Under the pieces are notes generated by a model. That model saw nothing but the letters and a program-made list of their open reading frames with translations, had not been told where the DNA came from and searched no databases. Positions 1 to 9,000 of a stretch of DNA of 64,000 nt are shown one piece after another. This DNA comes from Paraperibacillus marinus (lineage in GTDB: Bacteria; Bacillota; Bacilli; Bacillales; DSM-1321): contig NZ_CP143542.1 of the NCBI RefSeq assembly GCF_046237605.1, positions 3,472,001-3,536,000 of the forward strand, given 5' to 3'. Position 1 is the first letter of the stretch; the number at the start of each line of letters is the position of its first letter. A program made the position numbers and the translations under genes.

Positions 1-1
1 A

Positions 2-520
2 CAGGAAAAGGTACTCACTGATTATGAAGGCATTAAAGAGTGGCGGAGTATTTTCAAGAAGGCTGGCACTGATCCATCCAGATACCGCCCTTCAGCAGAA
101 GCACTGTTTCGCAGAGTTAAGAAACAGCAATTCCTGCCGCCCATCCACTCCGCCATCGATATCAATAACTTTTTTTCACTGAAGTATGAAATTCCGCTTG
201 GCATCTACGACAGGGATCATATCTCCGGCAATGTCACCATAGCAGCGGGCGGTCCGGACGATGCCTATCAAGGGCTTAATGGCCGTATGAATATGCTGGC
301 TGGCATGATCCTTGCCAGAGACGAGAATGGTCCATTCGGTACGCCATATGTGGATTCAGAGCGGACAAAGGTAACCGAAAACACCGTCAATGCCCTTCAA
401 ATCGTTTATTTAAAGCCTTCCATGTATAAAGAAGAAGGCTTAGAGCTTGCCGAGTCAATCAGTTCTATGTTCACACAGGTCCATGGCGGGGAAGCAGAAG
501 TTGAGGTCGTAACAGCCTGA
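2..520 (+). CDS. B3/B4 tRNA-binding domain protein, 5'-truncated by the window edge
   Basis: The frame is open from base 2 to a TGA at 518-520, giving about 172 C-terminal residues; the start lies outside the window. The sequence (RSIFKKAGTDPSRYRPS, then SAIDINNFFSLKYEIPLGIYD) resembles the stand-alone B3/B4 domain proteins related to the phenylalanyl-tRNA synthetase beta-subunit editing region. These are thought to bind or edit tRNA or free amino acids, but the substrate is not established. The family call is from recognised motifs and is fairly secure; function is inference. Confidence 0.75.
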   Translation, partial: QEKVLTDYEGIKEWRSIFKKAGTDPSRYRPSAEALFRRVKKQQFLPPIHSAIDINNFFSLKYEIPLGIYDRDHISGNVTIAAGGPDDAYQGLNGRMNMLAGMILARDENGPFGTPYVDSERTKVTENTVNALQIVYLKPSMYKEEGLELAESISSMFTQVHGGEAEVEVVTA

Positions 521-556
521 GAGGTTGTTTCGGCTTCTTTCTGCTCGTCCATAAAT

Positions 557-600
557 TAAAAAACGCAATGCTTCGTATGCTAAATACAAAACACTGCGTT
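557..600 (-). terminator. Rho-independent terminator of tRNA-Gly
   Basis: On the minus strand AACGCAGTG pairs with CATTGCGTT (one G-T pair) around a roughly 20-base loop and is followed by a T run. It lies just downstream of the minus-strand tRNA-Gly. Confidence 0.75.
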
Positions 601-612
601 GTGACCTATGTA

Positions 613-686
613 TGGAGCGGGTGATGAGAATCGAACTCACGACATCAGCTTGGAAGGCTGAGGTTTTACCATTAAACTACACCCGC
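613..686 (-). tRNA. tRNA-Gly (anticodon TCC)
   Basis: The reverse strand folds as a 74-base cloverleaf with acceptor GCGGGTG, anticodon loop CTTCCAA, T arm GTTCGATTC and an encoded CCA end. It stands alone and has its own terminator. Confidence 0.95.
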
Positions 687-871
687 ATATATTGTCGAAG
701 ATTGTTATATCAACTGACAAAAATAATTATAACGCCATTTCAGGAAATAATCAACCCCTATTTAAGAAGTTTGTTCAGTTATAGTTTGGTCAGATTCATA
801 GCAATTTATTCCTCCTTATGAAATGGGAATTTGCTTCAAACATTCTTCCTGACACAAATATATCTTAAGGA

Positions 872-1288
872 TTAATCGTATATGATAAATTCACCATTTT
901 CACGCAGCTTTTTTATAGAAGTAACCATATGGTTGATCTGTTCATCTGTGTGTCTTTCCCATGAGCCTAACTCTGCTATGATCTTTAATGGTGATTTGGA
1001 TCTATATGACCGTGTTGGGTTCCCGGGAAACTTTTTGTCCGTTACGTTCGGGTCATTTTCAAACTCCCCCAAAGGTTCTACAATATAAATTCTTTCCTTT
1101 GAATTAGATGCCGCTAACTCTGCACCCCATTTAGCAGCCTCTAATGTTCCAGTGAAATATATATGATTAGATATTTTATCCTGGTAATTTGATAAATAGT
1201 TCGGTTCCAGTAAATCTCCAATCTGTAATTGGGCTTTCGTACCATGAAAGAATGGACCCCTATCCAAGACAACTTTTTTGCTGTTCAT
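872..1288 (-). CDS. arr: NAD(+)-rifampin ADP-ribosyltransferase (Arr)
   Basis: The 138-residue protein matches the Arr family along its full length: FFHGTKAQLQIGDLLEPNY near the start, HIYFTGTLEAAKWGAELAA in the middle and the family hallmark DPNVTDKKFPGNPTRSYR. Arr moves ADP-ribose from NAD+ to the 23-hydroxyl of rifamycins in the cytoplasm and inactivates them. The His-Tyr-Asp triad described for the Mycobacterium smegmatis enzyme aligns with H15, Y44 and D79. The ATG follows AGAGGTG. It is monocistronic, with no mobile-element sequence beside it, so it looks like a resident Bacillaceae arr. Confidence 0.93.
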   Translation of the reverse strand: MNSKKVVLDRGPFFHGTKAQLQIGDLLEPNYLSNYQDKISNHIYFTGTLEAAKWGAELAASNSKERIYIVEPLGEFENDPNVTDKKFPGNPTRSYRSKSPLKIIAELGSWERHTDEQINHMVTSIKKLRENGEFIIYD

Positions 1289-1877
1289 ATTGATACACCT
1301 CTAACTTTAAATTTGTGTATACCATTATATTTTCAAATTACTTAAATAGAACTGAATGCGATGACGGAATAACAATTTGATAGGGTAAGGAATCCATTCA
1401 CCAATCCCCCCGTTAATTTATCTTTAATTATTCGACCGCAAGCTGCTATTTCCTTCATTAAGTTTGCTGCTTCGTTAGTATAATAAGTCAAAAATACATT
1501 GCTAATCGCCTCAAAAGTTGAGTCTTCCATCTTCTTCACCCAACCAGCAATTAAAGATTTCACATTTCACAATGATCATCCTGGTGAAGTAACCCTTTTA
1601 ACAGCTGGCATAAATGGAAATAAGTCTTTTTTGGATTGTTCGTAGTGGTTTGGTGAATGAATTTTTTGATATTTATTCACTTGCCCAATCGAATGACCTT
1701 ATTCAGGACCAATAAGGCGGCCGGCATTTTTAGCACTAGCCATAATTGTGTAATAACTCCAAGAGTGATAATTGTGGTTTTGTATAAACATTAATTGTTA
1801 ATTTATGGTGAGCGCCCTGTCTAATACTGTTTAGGCGGAATATATTAGTTTATATCACGATTAAAGGAGGAAATTGG
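1289..1877. other. 590-base region with no convincing gene
   Basis: Between arr and the Cys/His-rich gene the only sizeable frame is a 73-codon minus-strand one at 1342-1563. It would start with GTG, has no good ribosome binding site and matches no family I recognise. The sequence is AT-rich and may hold decayed coding DNA. The promoter of the downstream gene must lie near 1800-1860, but I see no confident sigma motif. Confidence 0.4.
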
Positions 1878-2486
1878 ATGGGAGGGAGTCATAAAAAACG
1901 CAGCTCGAAACCTGGTCCTAAAAAACCAGGTCCCAAACCTATTAAGTTAAAAAAGCGCATCAAAAAAAATAAATTCAATAAAAAATGGGATGAATGTACT
2001 GGAGATGTAAAAGTCAAATGTTCTTGTTCCAAACACATTGAACACGAAAGCTCTTGTTTCGATCACAACCATTGCCCGTGCTGCTGCGGACAGGATCAAC
2101 TTGAAAGCTCTTGTTTCGAACACAACCATTGCCCGTGCTGCTGCGGAGAACATCAACATGAAAGCTCATGTTTCAATCACAACCATTGCCCGTGCTGCTG
2201 CGGACAAAATCAACATGAAAGCTCATGTTCAGAACACCATCACAAAAAAGAGAATTGCAAAAACGACTGTCTATGCAAACTGCTAGGTGAATTCAAACAT
2301 AAAGAGATAACCATTACAACTAAGTCTTGTTGTGAAAACATTACTGGGGTCCTTCAAAAGGTAAAAGAATGTTGTGTCACAATTGTGGAACCAGGCAGTA
2401 TTTCTCCTTGTATTCCAAAAAGGATTACTGTCATTCGATGTAAGGATATTGAGAGGTTTTCTGTTGATTTAAATGATAATTGTTAA
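1878..2486 (+). CDS. Cys/His-rich tandem-repeat protein, putative spore outer-layer protein
   Basis: A 202-residue protein with AAAGGAGG eight bases before its ATG. Residues 5-36 are very basic (KPGPKKPGPKPIKLKKRIKK). Residues 57-113 are three tandem 19-residue repeats of the form ESSCFxHNHCPCCCGxxxx, with a fourth partial copy after 114. Residues 127-202 form a different Cys-containing domain (ITGVLQKVKECCVTIVEP). There are about 29 cysteines and many histidines, suiting disulfide cross-linking or metal binding. I do not recognise a named family. Position beside CgeB/CgeD-type glycosyltransferases and the composition, which recalls Cys-rich coat and exosporium proteins, suggest a spore-surface role; that is inference. 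Confidence 0.7.
   Translation: MGGSHKKRSSKPGPKKPGPKPIKLKKRIKKNKFNKKWDECTGDVKVKCSCSKHIEHESSCFDHNHCPCCCGQDQLESSCFEHNHCPCCCGEHQHESSCFNHNHCPCCCGQNQHESSCSEHHHKKENCKNDCLCKLLGEFKHKEITITTKSCCENITGVLQKVKECCVTIVEPGSISPCIPKRITVIRCKDIERFSVDLNDNC
2046..2216 (+). repeat. Three 57-base in-frame tandem repeats
   Basis: Units at 2046-2102, 2103-2159 and 2160-2216 encode ESSCFxHNHCPCCCG repeats and are nearly identical at DNA level. A truncated fourth unit follows from 2217. Confidence 0.9.
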
Positions 2487-2495
2487 ACATTTAAA

Positions 2496-2536
2496 GAAAG
2501 GAAGTGAAACCAAATTCACTTCCTTTCCCTTTTTTC
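2496..2536. terminator. Bidirectional terminator between convergent genes
   Basis: GGAAGTGAA and TTCACTTCC pair around a short loop, with a T-rich tract on either strand. The hairpin includes the stop codon of the minus-strand glycosyltransferase at 2516. Confidence 0.8.
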
Positions 2537-3229
2537 CATGAAATCAGCGATGGAATAAGTATTTGCCACAAACTTACTTCGCCTTCTTAAAATCGAATCT
2601 CTTACATTAGATGTATGGTGCTGAGAAGTATCGTAGCGAATATAGACATATGATTCGTTTGAAAGAGAATATACCTTCATATGATGTTCAGCACATAACT
2701 TTTGGAAAAAAGTATCTTCACCCAGATTAACCGAAGGAAAGGAGACTCTTTTAAAAATCTCCTTATTAAAAACTAAAGATGCTCCGCATAAAAAATGAAT
2801 CTTCTGCCCATGATCATGTTCCGTGATCCAACAGTTTGCATAAGCAGGATTATAAAGCCGTAATTCATACAACTTTTTTAAAAAAATATAAAAGCTGCTT
2901 TTACCAACCATATCTGCACCTGTTTGCTTCAAAGCATCATATGACTCCTGCAAATAGCCAGGTCCATAATAATCATCGTCATCCATTTTTGCAATAACAT
3001 CGTAACTTGCAGCTTCCACCCCTTTATTTAAACACTCTCCTAAACTAGTTTCATCGGGAAATTGCAGAATCTTCGCCTTAATTCCTGTTAAAATATCTTG
3101 ATCCAAAGTGAAACTCGAAGAATTAAGGACTAGAATAAGTTCCTTTTCCTTCATCGTCTGTTTACGGAAATTGAAGATGATATTATCTACAAAATTCTCC
3201 CGATAGGTACAAGCAACAACGGAAATCAA
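2516..3229 (-). CDS. CgeD-like family 2 glycosyltransferase
   Basis: A 237-residue GT-A glycosyltransferase. It begins ISVVACTYRENFVDNII, has the nucleotide-sugar/metal motif KMDDDDYYGPGYL near residue 100 and an acceptor-side segment FLCGASLVFNKEIF. It matches the glycosyltransferase half of the CgeB-CgeD fusions in this island and resembles CgeD, a mother-cell protein tied to spore outer-surface glycan in B. subtilis. The start is TTG, preceded by AAGGTGAGACC. It is the last gene of the island, 96 bases after wecB. Donor and acceptor are unknown. Confidence 0.8.
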   Translation of the reverse strand: MISVVACTYRENFVDNIIFNFRKQTMKEKELILVLNSSSFTLDQDILTGIKAKILQFPDETSLGECLNKGVEAASYDVIAKMDDDDYYGPGYLQESYDALKQTGADMVGKSSFYIFLKKLYELRLYNPAYANCWITEHDHGQKIHFLCGASLVFNKEIFKRVSFPSVNLGEDTFFQKLCAEHHMKVYSLSNESYVYIRYDTSQHHTSNVRDSILRRRSKFVANTYSIADFMEKRERK

Positions 3230-3325
3230 GGTCTCACCTTCCCATCATACATACTTTTCAAAAGAATCCGTATCAGTAATTTTTTACATGTTTCTGAAAG
3301 ACGAAGGAAGAAGAGAAACAAAAAT

Positions 3326-4465
3326 TCAACTCTGAAATTCGCTTGGACGATGGCCTTTTCCAAAGAAATATAATATCGCTTCAACAATCCTTTTTGATGC
3401 ATGCCCATCGCCGAATGGATTTGCAATCGTAGACATTGCACGATATGCTTCGGGATTTGTTAATAAAACCTCTACGTTTTGATAAATAGAATTTTCTTGG
3501 CAACCAATTAACTTTAAGACACCTGCCTCAATTCCTTCAGGCCTTTCGGTCGTATCTCGAAGTACGAGTACTGGAACACCAAAAGAAGGAGCTTCTTCTT
3601 GGATCCCGCCAGAATCCGTTAATACTAGGTGTGACCTGGATATTATGTTATGTGTATCAATCACATCTAAGGGAGGAATGAGATGTATACGGGGATGTTT
3701 ACCTAAAAATTGTTCTGCGGCCTGTTGTATGATGGGATTTAGATGTACAGGAAAGACAAGTTCAATATCTTTATGATCATCTACACTTCTACGAACTGCT
3801 CGAAAAATGTTTTCCATTTTATCGCCAAGATTTTCACGTCTATGAACAGTCATGAACACCAAGCGAGAATTCGTCTGCAAATGTTCTAGTATAGGATTTT
3901 GATAATCCGTCTTTACTGTACTCATCATGGCATCTATTACTGTATTTCCTGTAGTAAAAATATATTCGGGGCATACGAATTCTTGTTTTAATTGGTCAGC
4001 AGCAGTTCTTGTCGGCGTAAAATGCAGTGTAGCCAGACGATCAGTCAATTGTCTGTTTATTTCTTCCGGAAAAGGAGAGTATTTGTTATAAGTTCTTAAA
4101 CCTGCCTCCACATGGCCAATTGGAATATGATGATAAAAAGCACTTAACGATGCTGCAAATGTGGTTGTGGTATCCCCATGAACAAGTATGATATCCGGCT
4201 TGCTTTTACCAATCACTTCGGACATACCATTTAAAACCTTTGTTGTTATTCCAGTTAATGTCTGACCTCCCTCCATTATATCTAGATCATAATCAGGCTC
4301 TATTTGAAAGAATTTTAAAACCTGGTCTAACATCTCTCTATGTTGAGCAGTCACACATACTTTCGAAACAATTTTATTACTCTTTTCCAATTCCTTGATT
4401 AACGGGGCCATCTTTATCGCTTCCGGCCTCGTTCCGAACACCGATAAGACAACAATTTTCTTCAC
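3326..4465 (-). CDS. wecB: UDP-N-acetylglucosamine 2-epimerase (non-hydrolysing)
   Basis: The protein of about 379 residues converts UDP-GlcNAc to UDP-ManNAc in the cytoplasm. Visible signatures are FGTRPEAIKMAPLIKEL at the N-terminus, VTAQHREMLDQVL, HVEAGLRTY and LTDSGGIQEEAPSFGVPVLVLR, all typical of WecB/MnaA. I prefer the GTG at 4465 (AAGGAG seven bases upstream) over the adjacent in-frame TTG at 4468. Next to a UDP-ManNAc dehydrogenase in the same island it completes a route to UDP-ManNAc uronate. A housekeeping mnaA probably exists elsewhere, so this may be a dedicated copy. Confidence 0.92.
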   Translation of the reverse strand: MKKIVVLSVFGTRPEAIKMAPLIKELEKSNKIVSKVCVTAQHREMLDQVLKFFQIEPDYDLDIMEGGQTLTGITTKVLNGMSEVIGKSKPDIILVHGDTTTTFAASLSAFYHHIPIGHVEAGLRTYNKYSPFPEEINRQLTDRLATLHFTPTRTAADQLKQEFVCPEYIFTTGNTVIDAMMSTVKTDYQNPILEHLQTNSRLVFMTVHRRENLGDKMENIFRAVRRSVDDHKDIELVFPVHLNPIIQQAAEQFLGKHPRIHLIPPLDVIDTHNIISRSHLVLTDSGGIQEEAPSFGVPVLVLRDTTERPEGIEAGVLKLIGCQENSIYQNVEVLLTNPEAYRAMSTIANPFGDGHASKRIVEAILYFFGKGHRPSEFQS

Positions 4466-4618
4466 CAAACCACTCCTTCAAAATTTATCATCATACACAA
4501 GATGTTCCAGGTGCGCGCGGACTAAGAGACATCTTCGATAAAAAATAGGACAATGAGAGTGCGGTTACAAAGTATTCTATTTTTAGAATAAAATGTACAA
4601 CATACTTGAATTGTCCAA

Positions 4619-4705
4619 AACCCAAATCATGTGGAAAAGTTTTATGATTAGAAAATGATTAATTTAAGTGGTGTAAATGAGTTGGGGAAATAATGTTGAA
4701 AAATG
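4619..4705. repeat. Island intergenic repeat, copy 1
   Basis: This stretch before wecB matches 9437-9524 before glmS with few changes: AACCCAAAT.ATGTGGAAAAG, then a T/A-rich core, then TGGGGAAATAATG. It does not occur before the other island genes. It may be a shared promoter or leader, or a footprint of duplication. Confidence 0.75.
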
Positions 4706-4741
4706 ATATCGAATCAAATGATGATTCCCAAAAAGAGCTGT

Positions 4742-6517
4742 CTATAGGATTACATGCGTTTTATAATCTTCCGTATAAGCAACAATTGAACATTTACGCA
4801 AAAAATCTATATCCTCTATTTTCCATGTGTGTTCCTCTACATTTGAACCTCTGATACAAACATAGTTATATTTATCAGTAGAATAAATTTTGAAGTTTTT
4901 GGAAATGCAGTCTTTGATGAAAATGGTGTCGGAGCCTCTTCTTACATCCTCGGGGAAACGAACACTATTAAAGATACTCTTTTTGACAATCATAGCGGAA
5001 CCAGATATTAAATTAACAAACTGATTCTCACGATTCGGAAATCGAAGGGCCAGCACTTTCATCCCTTCCAAATAGGAGTAATACGTTCCTTTCCCAACAA
5101 TGTCAGTATCCGTATACTCAAATGCATGCATGAGATCTGTGAGAAAGTTTGGAGCATAATAATTATCATCATCAAATTTGGAGACAAAAGGGTATCGCGC
5201 ATTATCTACAGCAAAATTAAAACACTTTCCCAAGTTAAAATGTTCAGGTATCTGAAAAACTGAAACATTTTCATACATCTTTGCCTTGTTTCGCCATTCT
5301 TCTAAGTTCATACCATCTTTATTCAAAATAATAATAAGTTCCTTATTTGGCCACACTTGATTCTCATAATTTTGAAAGACCAAATCCATGGAATGAGATC
5401 TATTTGTGCAGGTAATGATTGATACACCACGCACCGGTTCCTCATTTATCCCACTTAATCCTATTTTTTGCAAAATTTCACTGAATCTATGCCGATAAAG
5501 ATGTTTTGAAAATACAGAGCGTATTCCTAAGAGTGACAATCGTTCTCGATATTGGTCATGCTGGAGAAGCATCTGAAGTTGTTGTTCCACCTCTTCTTCC
5601 GTTTGGCAAATAGGTACAATACCACTAAACAGATCAGCTATTCCTTTTGAATAGGTGCTAACTACATTTGTTCCACACGCAAGCAATTCAAACACCCTTC
5701 TGGAGAACATAGTGGGACTATCCGTAATGGAGTTTACATTTAAAAAGACCTTATATAATTTATATGCTTTAACCATATTCACATAATCTAGTCCACCTAC
5801 GATGTATGGATTATATTTTTCAGGATACTTGATAGAATTTATTGATTCTTCGAAATTCCGGTCAAAAATATCTAAACCCAGTTCCATAGCCACTTTAAAT
5901 ATCATTTCCATTTGCTTACTACGTTCTGGGTATTTTTTGGTATACCAGGTGCCCGCGAAAGCAATATTTTTTTTATTCCAAGAAGTTGAATGAACCGGAT
6001 TGTGGATCATTGGCTGAGCCGCAAAAGGCAGTACAAAAACATTGTCAGTGCTTCCGGCTTTCTTATACTTTTCTATACAATGTGCATCTGTTGTAAAAAT
6101 ATAATCAAATAATTTGGCTGTTTCGATAAAATGATCAAAGTTTGATGGGTCCTCTTTACACCAAAAAACGGTTTTTATGTTGTTTTTTTTGCAGTAGCCG
6201 ATAACGTCCATTATAGCCGCTCGCGGTTTTTTCTCCAGATCCGTCAATTGGTTCTGCCAGGAACCTTTTTCCCCTCTCCAGGCTGATTCCACAAACAGAA
6301 AATGTGGTTTAAATTGATCAATCTGGAACCTCCAAGTTGATCGATGTAATTGTTCAAGAATACACTCATATTTAAAACATTCATAACTGAACGTATCTAA
6401 AATACATGCAACCCTAATGTCTGGTCTATTACATTTCGGAAAGCTATATTGAGGGAACTTCTGAATCACATTCAATCCTTCTGTCATGTTAACGGATTCG
6501 ATTATTTCGTTGCTCAT
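4742..6517 (-). CDS. CgeB-CgeD-type fused glycosyltransferase, copy 1
   Basis: A 591-residue two-domain protein. Residues 1 to about 350 resemble CgeB spore maturation proteins: a DUF3880-like segment (RPDIRVACILDTFSYECFKYE, FLFVESAWRG), then a GT-B C-terminal region (NIAFAGTWY, SPTMFSRRVFELLACGTNVVST). Residues from about 365 form a GT-A family 2 domain resembling CgeD (VSIITCTNRSHSMDLVFQNY, KFDDDNYYAPNFL). It should add sugars to spore-surface glycan in the mother cell. The ATG at 6517 follows AAAGGCG; an upstream in-frame GTG lies inside that site and is unlikely. Its paralogue at 13286-15061 has the same length and start. Confidence 0.85.
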   Translation of the reverse strand: MSNEIIESVNMTEGLNVIQKFPQYSFPKCNRPDIRVACILDTFSYECFKYECILEQLHRSTWRFQIDQFKPHFLFVESAWRGEKGSWQNQLTDLEKKPRAAIMDVIGYCKKNNIKTVFWCKEDPSNFDHFIETAKLFDYIFTTDAHCIEKYKKAGSTDNVFVLPFAAQPMIHNPVHSTSWNKKNIAFAGTWYTKKYPERSKQMEMIFKVAMELGLDIFDRNFEESINSIKYPEKYNPYIVGGLDYVNMVKAYKLYKVFLNVNSITDSPTMFSRRVFELLACGTNVVSTYSKGIADLFSGIVPICQTEEEVEQQLQMLLQHDQYRERLSLLGIRSVFSKHLYRHRFSEILQKIGLSGINEEPVRGVSIITCTNRSHSMDLVFQNYENQVWPNKELIIILNKDGMNLEEWRNKAKMYENVSVFQIPEHFNLGKCFNFAVDNARYPFVSKFDDDNYYAPNFLTDLMHAFEYTDTDIVGKGTYYSYLEGMKVLALRFPNRENQFVNLISGSAMIVKKSIFNSVRFPEDVRRGSDTIFIKDCISKNFKIYSTDKYNYVCIRGSNVEEHTWKIEDIDFLRKCSIVAYTEDYKTHVIL

Positions 6518-6603
6518 GAATAACACGCCTTTCTTATGATTTGTTTGTTATGGTTGGGTATAAAACATAAATACAAATGTTAATTGCTCATATAAGTAAC
6601 TCT

Positions 6604-6751
6604 ATTAATCTAGGCTCCTGTGATGTTCTTGTTTATTCAAGGTATCAATCAATTGTTGTTATTATCAACTCCTTGGACTTTTAACGATATTGCAAACGTA
6701 CAGCTTGGCGAACCCATCCATTTACCTCAATCCCATAACACGTAATTTCAT
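6604..6751 (-). pseudogene. Decayed 5' end of a UDP-sugar dehydrogenase gene (wecC relic)
   Basis: Read on the minus strand from 6751 the sequence gives MKLRVMGLR then a stop, and further on, after frameshifts, QQLIDTLNKQE. The intact dehydrogenase at 20462-21730 begins MKLCVMGLGYIGL and contains QQVVDTLNKQE at the matching distance. The DNA match also extends into the upstream promoter. Only the first 50 or so codons remain. Confidence 0.8.
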
Positions 6752-6773
6752 AGTTTAATTCAATGGTATTTGT

Positions 6774-6801
6774 TATTTTATGAAATGATTCAAATAAGGT
6801 A
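6774..6801 (-). promoter_or_regulatory. Orphan sigma-K-like promoter upstream of the wecC relic
   Basis: On the minus strand TACC is followed after 15 bases by CATAAAATA, fitting the sigma-K pattern mACm N15-17 CATAnnnTA. It corresponds to the promoter of the intact wecC at 21777-21805. It now faces a dead gene but could still read into the CgeB-CgeD gene at 6517. Confidence 0.55.
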
Positions 6802-6940
6802 TGGACAAACATACAGGACTACAGGAAAAACGTAAAAAGGGCACCAGTCTATGAAATCAGCCCTTCGCCTAAGATTACTATCAATAGGTCGCTACATGTA
6901 ACAGACCCTTTAGGTAAATCATGATTTTTCACTTATTCAC

Positions 6941-6963
6941 AAAAAAAGCTGCATACGCAGCTT
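6941..6963 (-). terminator. Terminator downstream of glmS
   Basis: Minus strand AAGCTGC-GTAT-GCAGCTT followed by seven T. It would end the glmS transcript. The rest of 6802-7197 holds no gene I can see. Confidence 0.8.
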
Positions 6964-7197
6964 CGAGTTGTCCAGAAAAGGATGTTTTCTCGGCAATTTT
7001 TTATGTTGTCAGCTTACAATTACAAATCCTTTTTTCAGATTTTAGAGTAACTCAAAGAAAAAGATGTTTTTGGGGTTTTCTGGGGTAACCGTTATTATAA
7101 GGGGCTATATCTGTAATAACAGGACTTTCTGCCGCCTGAGCTTGCTCCAAATCACCCCTGTGTAATTGTTCCAATTTATTCCATTTTTTCATCATTA

Positions 7198-9000
7198 CTA
7201 CTCAACGGTTACCGATTTTGCTAAGTTCCGGGGTTTATCGACATCGCATCCACGATGTAAAGCTGCATAATATGATAAAAGTTGTAATGGTAAAATACTA
7301 ATCAATGGGGTTAATTCACTATGAACGGAAGCAATTACATATCTGTCCCCTTCTTCCTCCAAGCCTTCCATTGATATAATACAAGGGTTGGCACCGCGAG
7401 CTGCGACCTCTTTCACATTTGCACGGATACTTAGTTTTACTGTTTCTTGCGTTACTATTGCAACTACAGGAGTTCCATCTTCAATAAGGGCAATCGTTCC
7501 ATGTTTTAATTCTCCACCAGCAAAACCTTCTGCTTGAATATAAGAAATCTCTTTTAATTTGAGTGCGGCTTCCAAACAAACGTGATAATCATTTGCACGA
7601 CCAATGAAGAAAGTGTTTCTTGTATCAGCTAAGAATTCTTTTGCCATATTTTCAAAAGTACCTTTATCTTCAGTCAATGTCTCCATGGCATTAGCGATAA
7701 CTGCTAACTCTTTTAATAAATTCAATTCTAATTGAAGTCCTTTAAAGGTTGCAGTCGCAACCGACAAAATAGCTAATACTGCAATTTGAGCTGTATAGGC
7801 TTTTGTTGAAGCAACTGCAATTTCAGGTCCAGCATATAACAATAAATTGTGGTCTGCTCCACGAAACAATGTTGAACCTGGTACATTTGTGATTGTTAAA
7901 GCTTTGTAACCAAGCTTTTTCACTTTAACTAAAGCAGCGAGACTATCAGCTGTTTCTCCACTTTGAGAGATAAAAATGAATAATGGTCTTTCTGATAATA
8001 AAGGTGTATTGTAAACAAACTCCGAAGCAATATGGACCTCTGTTGGAATCCTGGCAAATTTTTCAAGATATTGTTTTCCCACAAGACCTGCGTGGCAACT
8101 GGACCCACATGCGATAATATAAATTCGGTCTGCTTCTTTCATCGTCCCTAAAGTGGAAGAATCAATCGTTATATTATTATTTTCTCCTCTGTACTTTTGG
8201 ATGATATTCCGGATAACAAATGGCTGTTCATCAATCTCTTTTAGCATGTAATGAGGATAAGTGCCTTTTTCGATATCGCTGGCATCTAACTCTACAATAT
8301 AGGACTCTCTCTCAACAATATTCCCGGCAAGGTCTTTAATAGTAACCAAATCCCTTTTTACAATTACCATTTCCTTGTCCATTAATTCAACAAATTGATT
8401 TGTAACCTCCAGCATCGCCATAGCGTCAGAAGTAATAACATTAAATTCTTCGCCAAGTCCAACTAACAATGGGCTTTTATTTTTTGCAACATATACAGTA
8501 TCCTTATCCTCGTTATCGATTAAACCGATAGCGTAAGATCCTTTAAGCAGTTTTAAAGTTATTTGGAAGGCGTTTTCCGTTGACATTCCTTCTTTGGCGA
8601 AACTTTCAATCAATTGAACAATTACTTCTGTATCAGTATCACTTACAAACGTAACATCTGACAAAAAAATTTTCTTCAATTGTTCATAGTTTTCAATTAC
8701 ACCATTATGAACGATAGTGAAGCGTGATGAAGTGCTTGAGTGAGGGTGTGCATTTCGCTTACTTGGAGCACCATGTGTTGCCCAACGAGTGTGACCAATG
8801 CCAGAATTAGCTATTACCTTTTCATCCACAATACTTCGAAGACTTTTAATTCTTCCTTTTTCCTTAAAAACGGTAATACCCGACTCGTTAATAACAGCAA
8901 TTCCGGCTGAGTCATATCCTCTGTATTCAAGCTTTTCCAAGCCTTTTAATAAGTACTCCTTAGAATCTCGATTTCCAATATAACCAACAATTCCGCACAT
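7198..9000 (-). CDS. glmS: Glutamine-fructose-6-phosphate aminotransferase (isomerising)
   Basis: A 600-residue enzyme making glucosamine-6-phosphate from fructose-6-phosphate and glutamine. The mature N-terminus MCGIVGYIG supplies the catalytic Cys; YRGYDSAGIAV and HTRWATHG are glutaminase motifs; the C-terminal half has two SIS domains and ends DKPRNLAKSVTVE. I start at ATG 9000 (GGGAGGG upstream) because the Cys must directly follow Met. An upstream in-frame extension is spurious. Its leader shows no glmS ribozyme, and it sits inside a glycan island, so it is probably a second, developmentally expressed copy feeding UDP-GlcNAc synthesis. Confidence 0.93.
   Translation of the reverse strand: MCGIVGYIGNRDSKEYLLKGLEKLEYRGYDSAGIAVINESGITVFKEKGRIKSLRSIVDEKVIANSGIGHTRWATHGAPSKRNAHPHSSTSSRFTIVHNGVIENYEQLKKIFLSDVTFVSDTDTEVIVQLIESFAKEGMSTENAFQITLKLLKGSYAIGLIDNEDKDTVYVAKNKSPLLVGLGEEFNVITSDAMAMLEVTNQFVELMDKEMVIVKRDLVTIKDLAGNIVERESYIVELDASDIEKGTYPHYMLKEIDEQPFVIRNIIQKYRGENNNITIDSSTLGTMKEADRIYIIACGSSCHAGLVGKQYLEKFARIPTEVHIASEFVYNTPLLSERPLFIFISQSGETADSLAALVKVKKLGYKALTITNVPGSTLFRGADHNLLLYAGPEIAVASTKAYTAQIAVLAILSVATATFKGLQLELNLLKELAVIANAMETLTEDKGTFENMAKEFLADTRNTFFIGRANDYHVCLEAALKLKEISYIQAEGFAGGELKHGTIALIEDGTPVVAIVTQETVKLSIRANVKEVAARGANPCIISMEGLEEEGDRYVIASVHSELTPLISILPLQLLSYYAALHRGCDVDKPRNLAKSVTVE

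Noticed and set aside
1342..1563. 73-codon minus-strand frame
   Set aside because: GTG start without a ribosome site, no recognised family, AT-rich; kept only as a note in the gap entry.
2046..2216. Tandem repeats as a CRISPR array
   Set aside because: Repeats are contiguous without spacers, in frame, and encode a Cys-rich motif. No cas genes and no other array are visible in the window.
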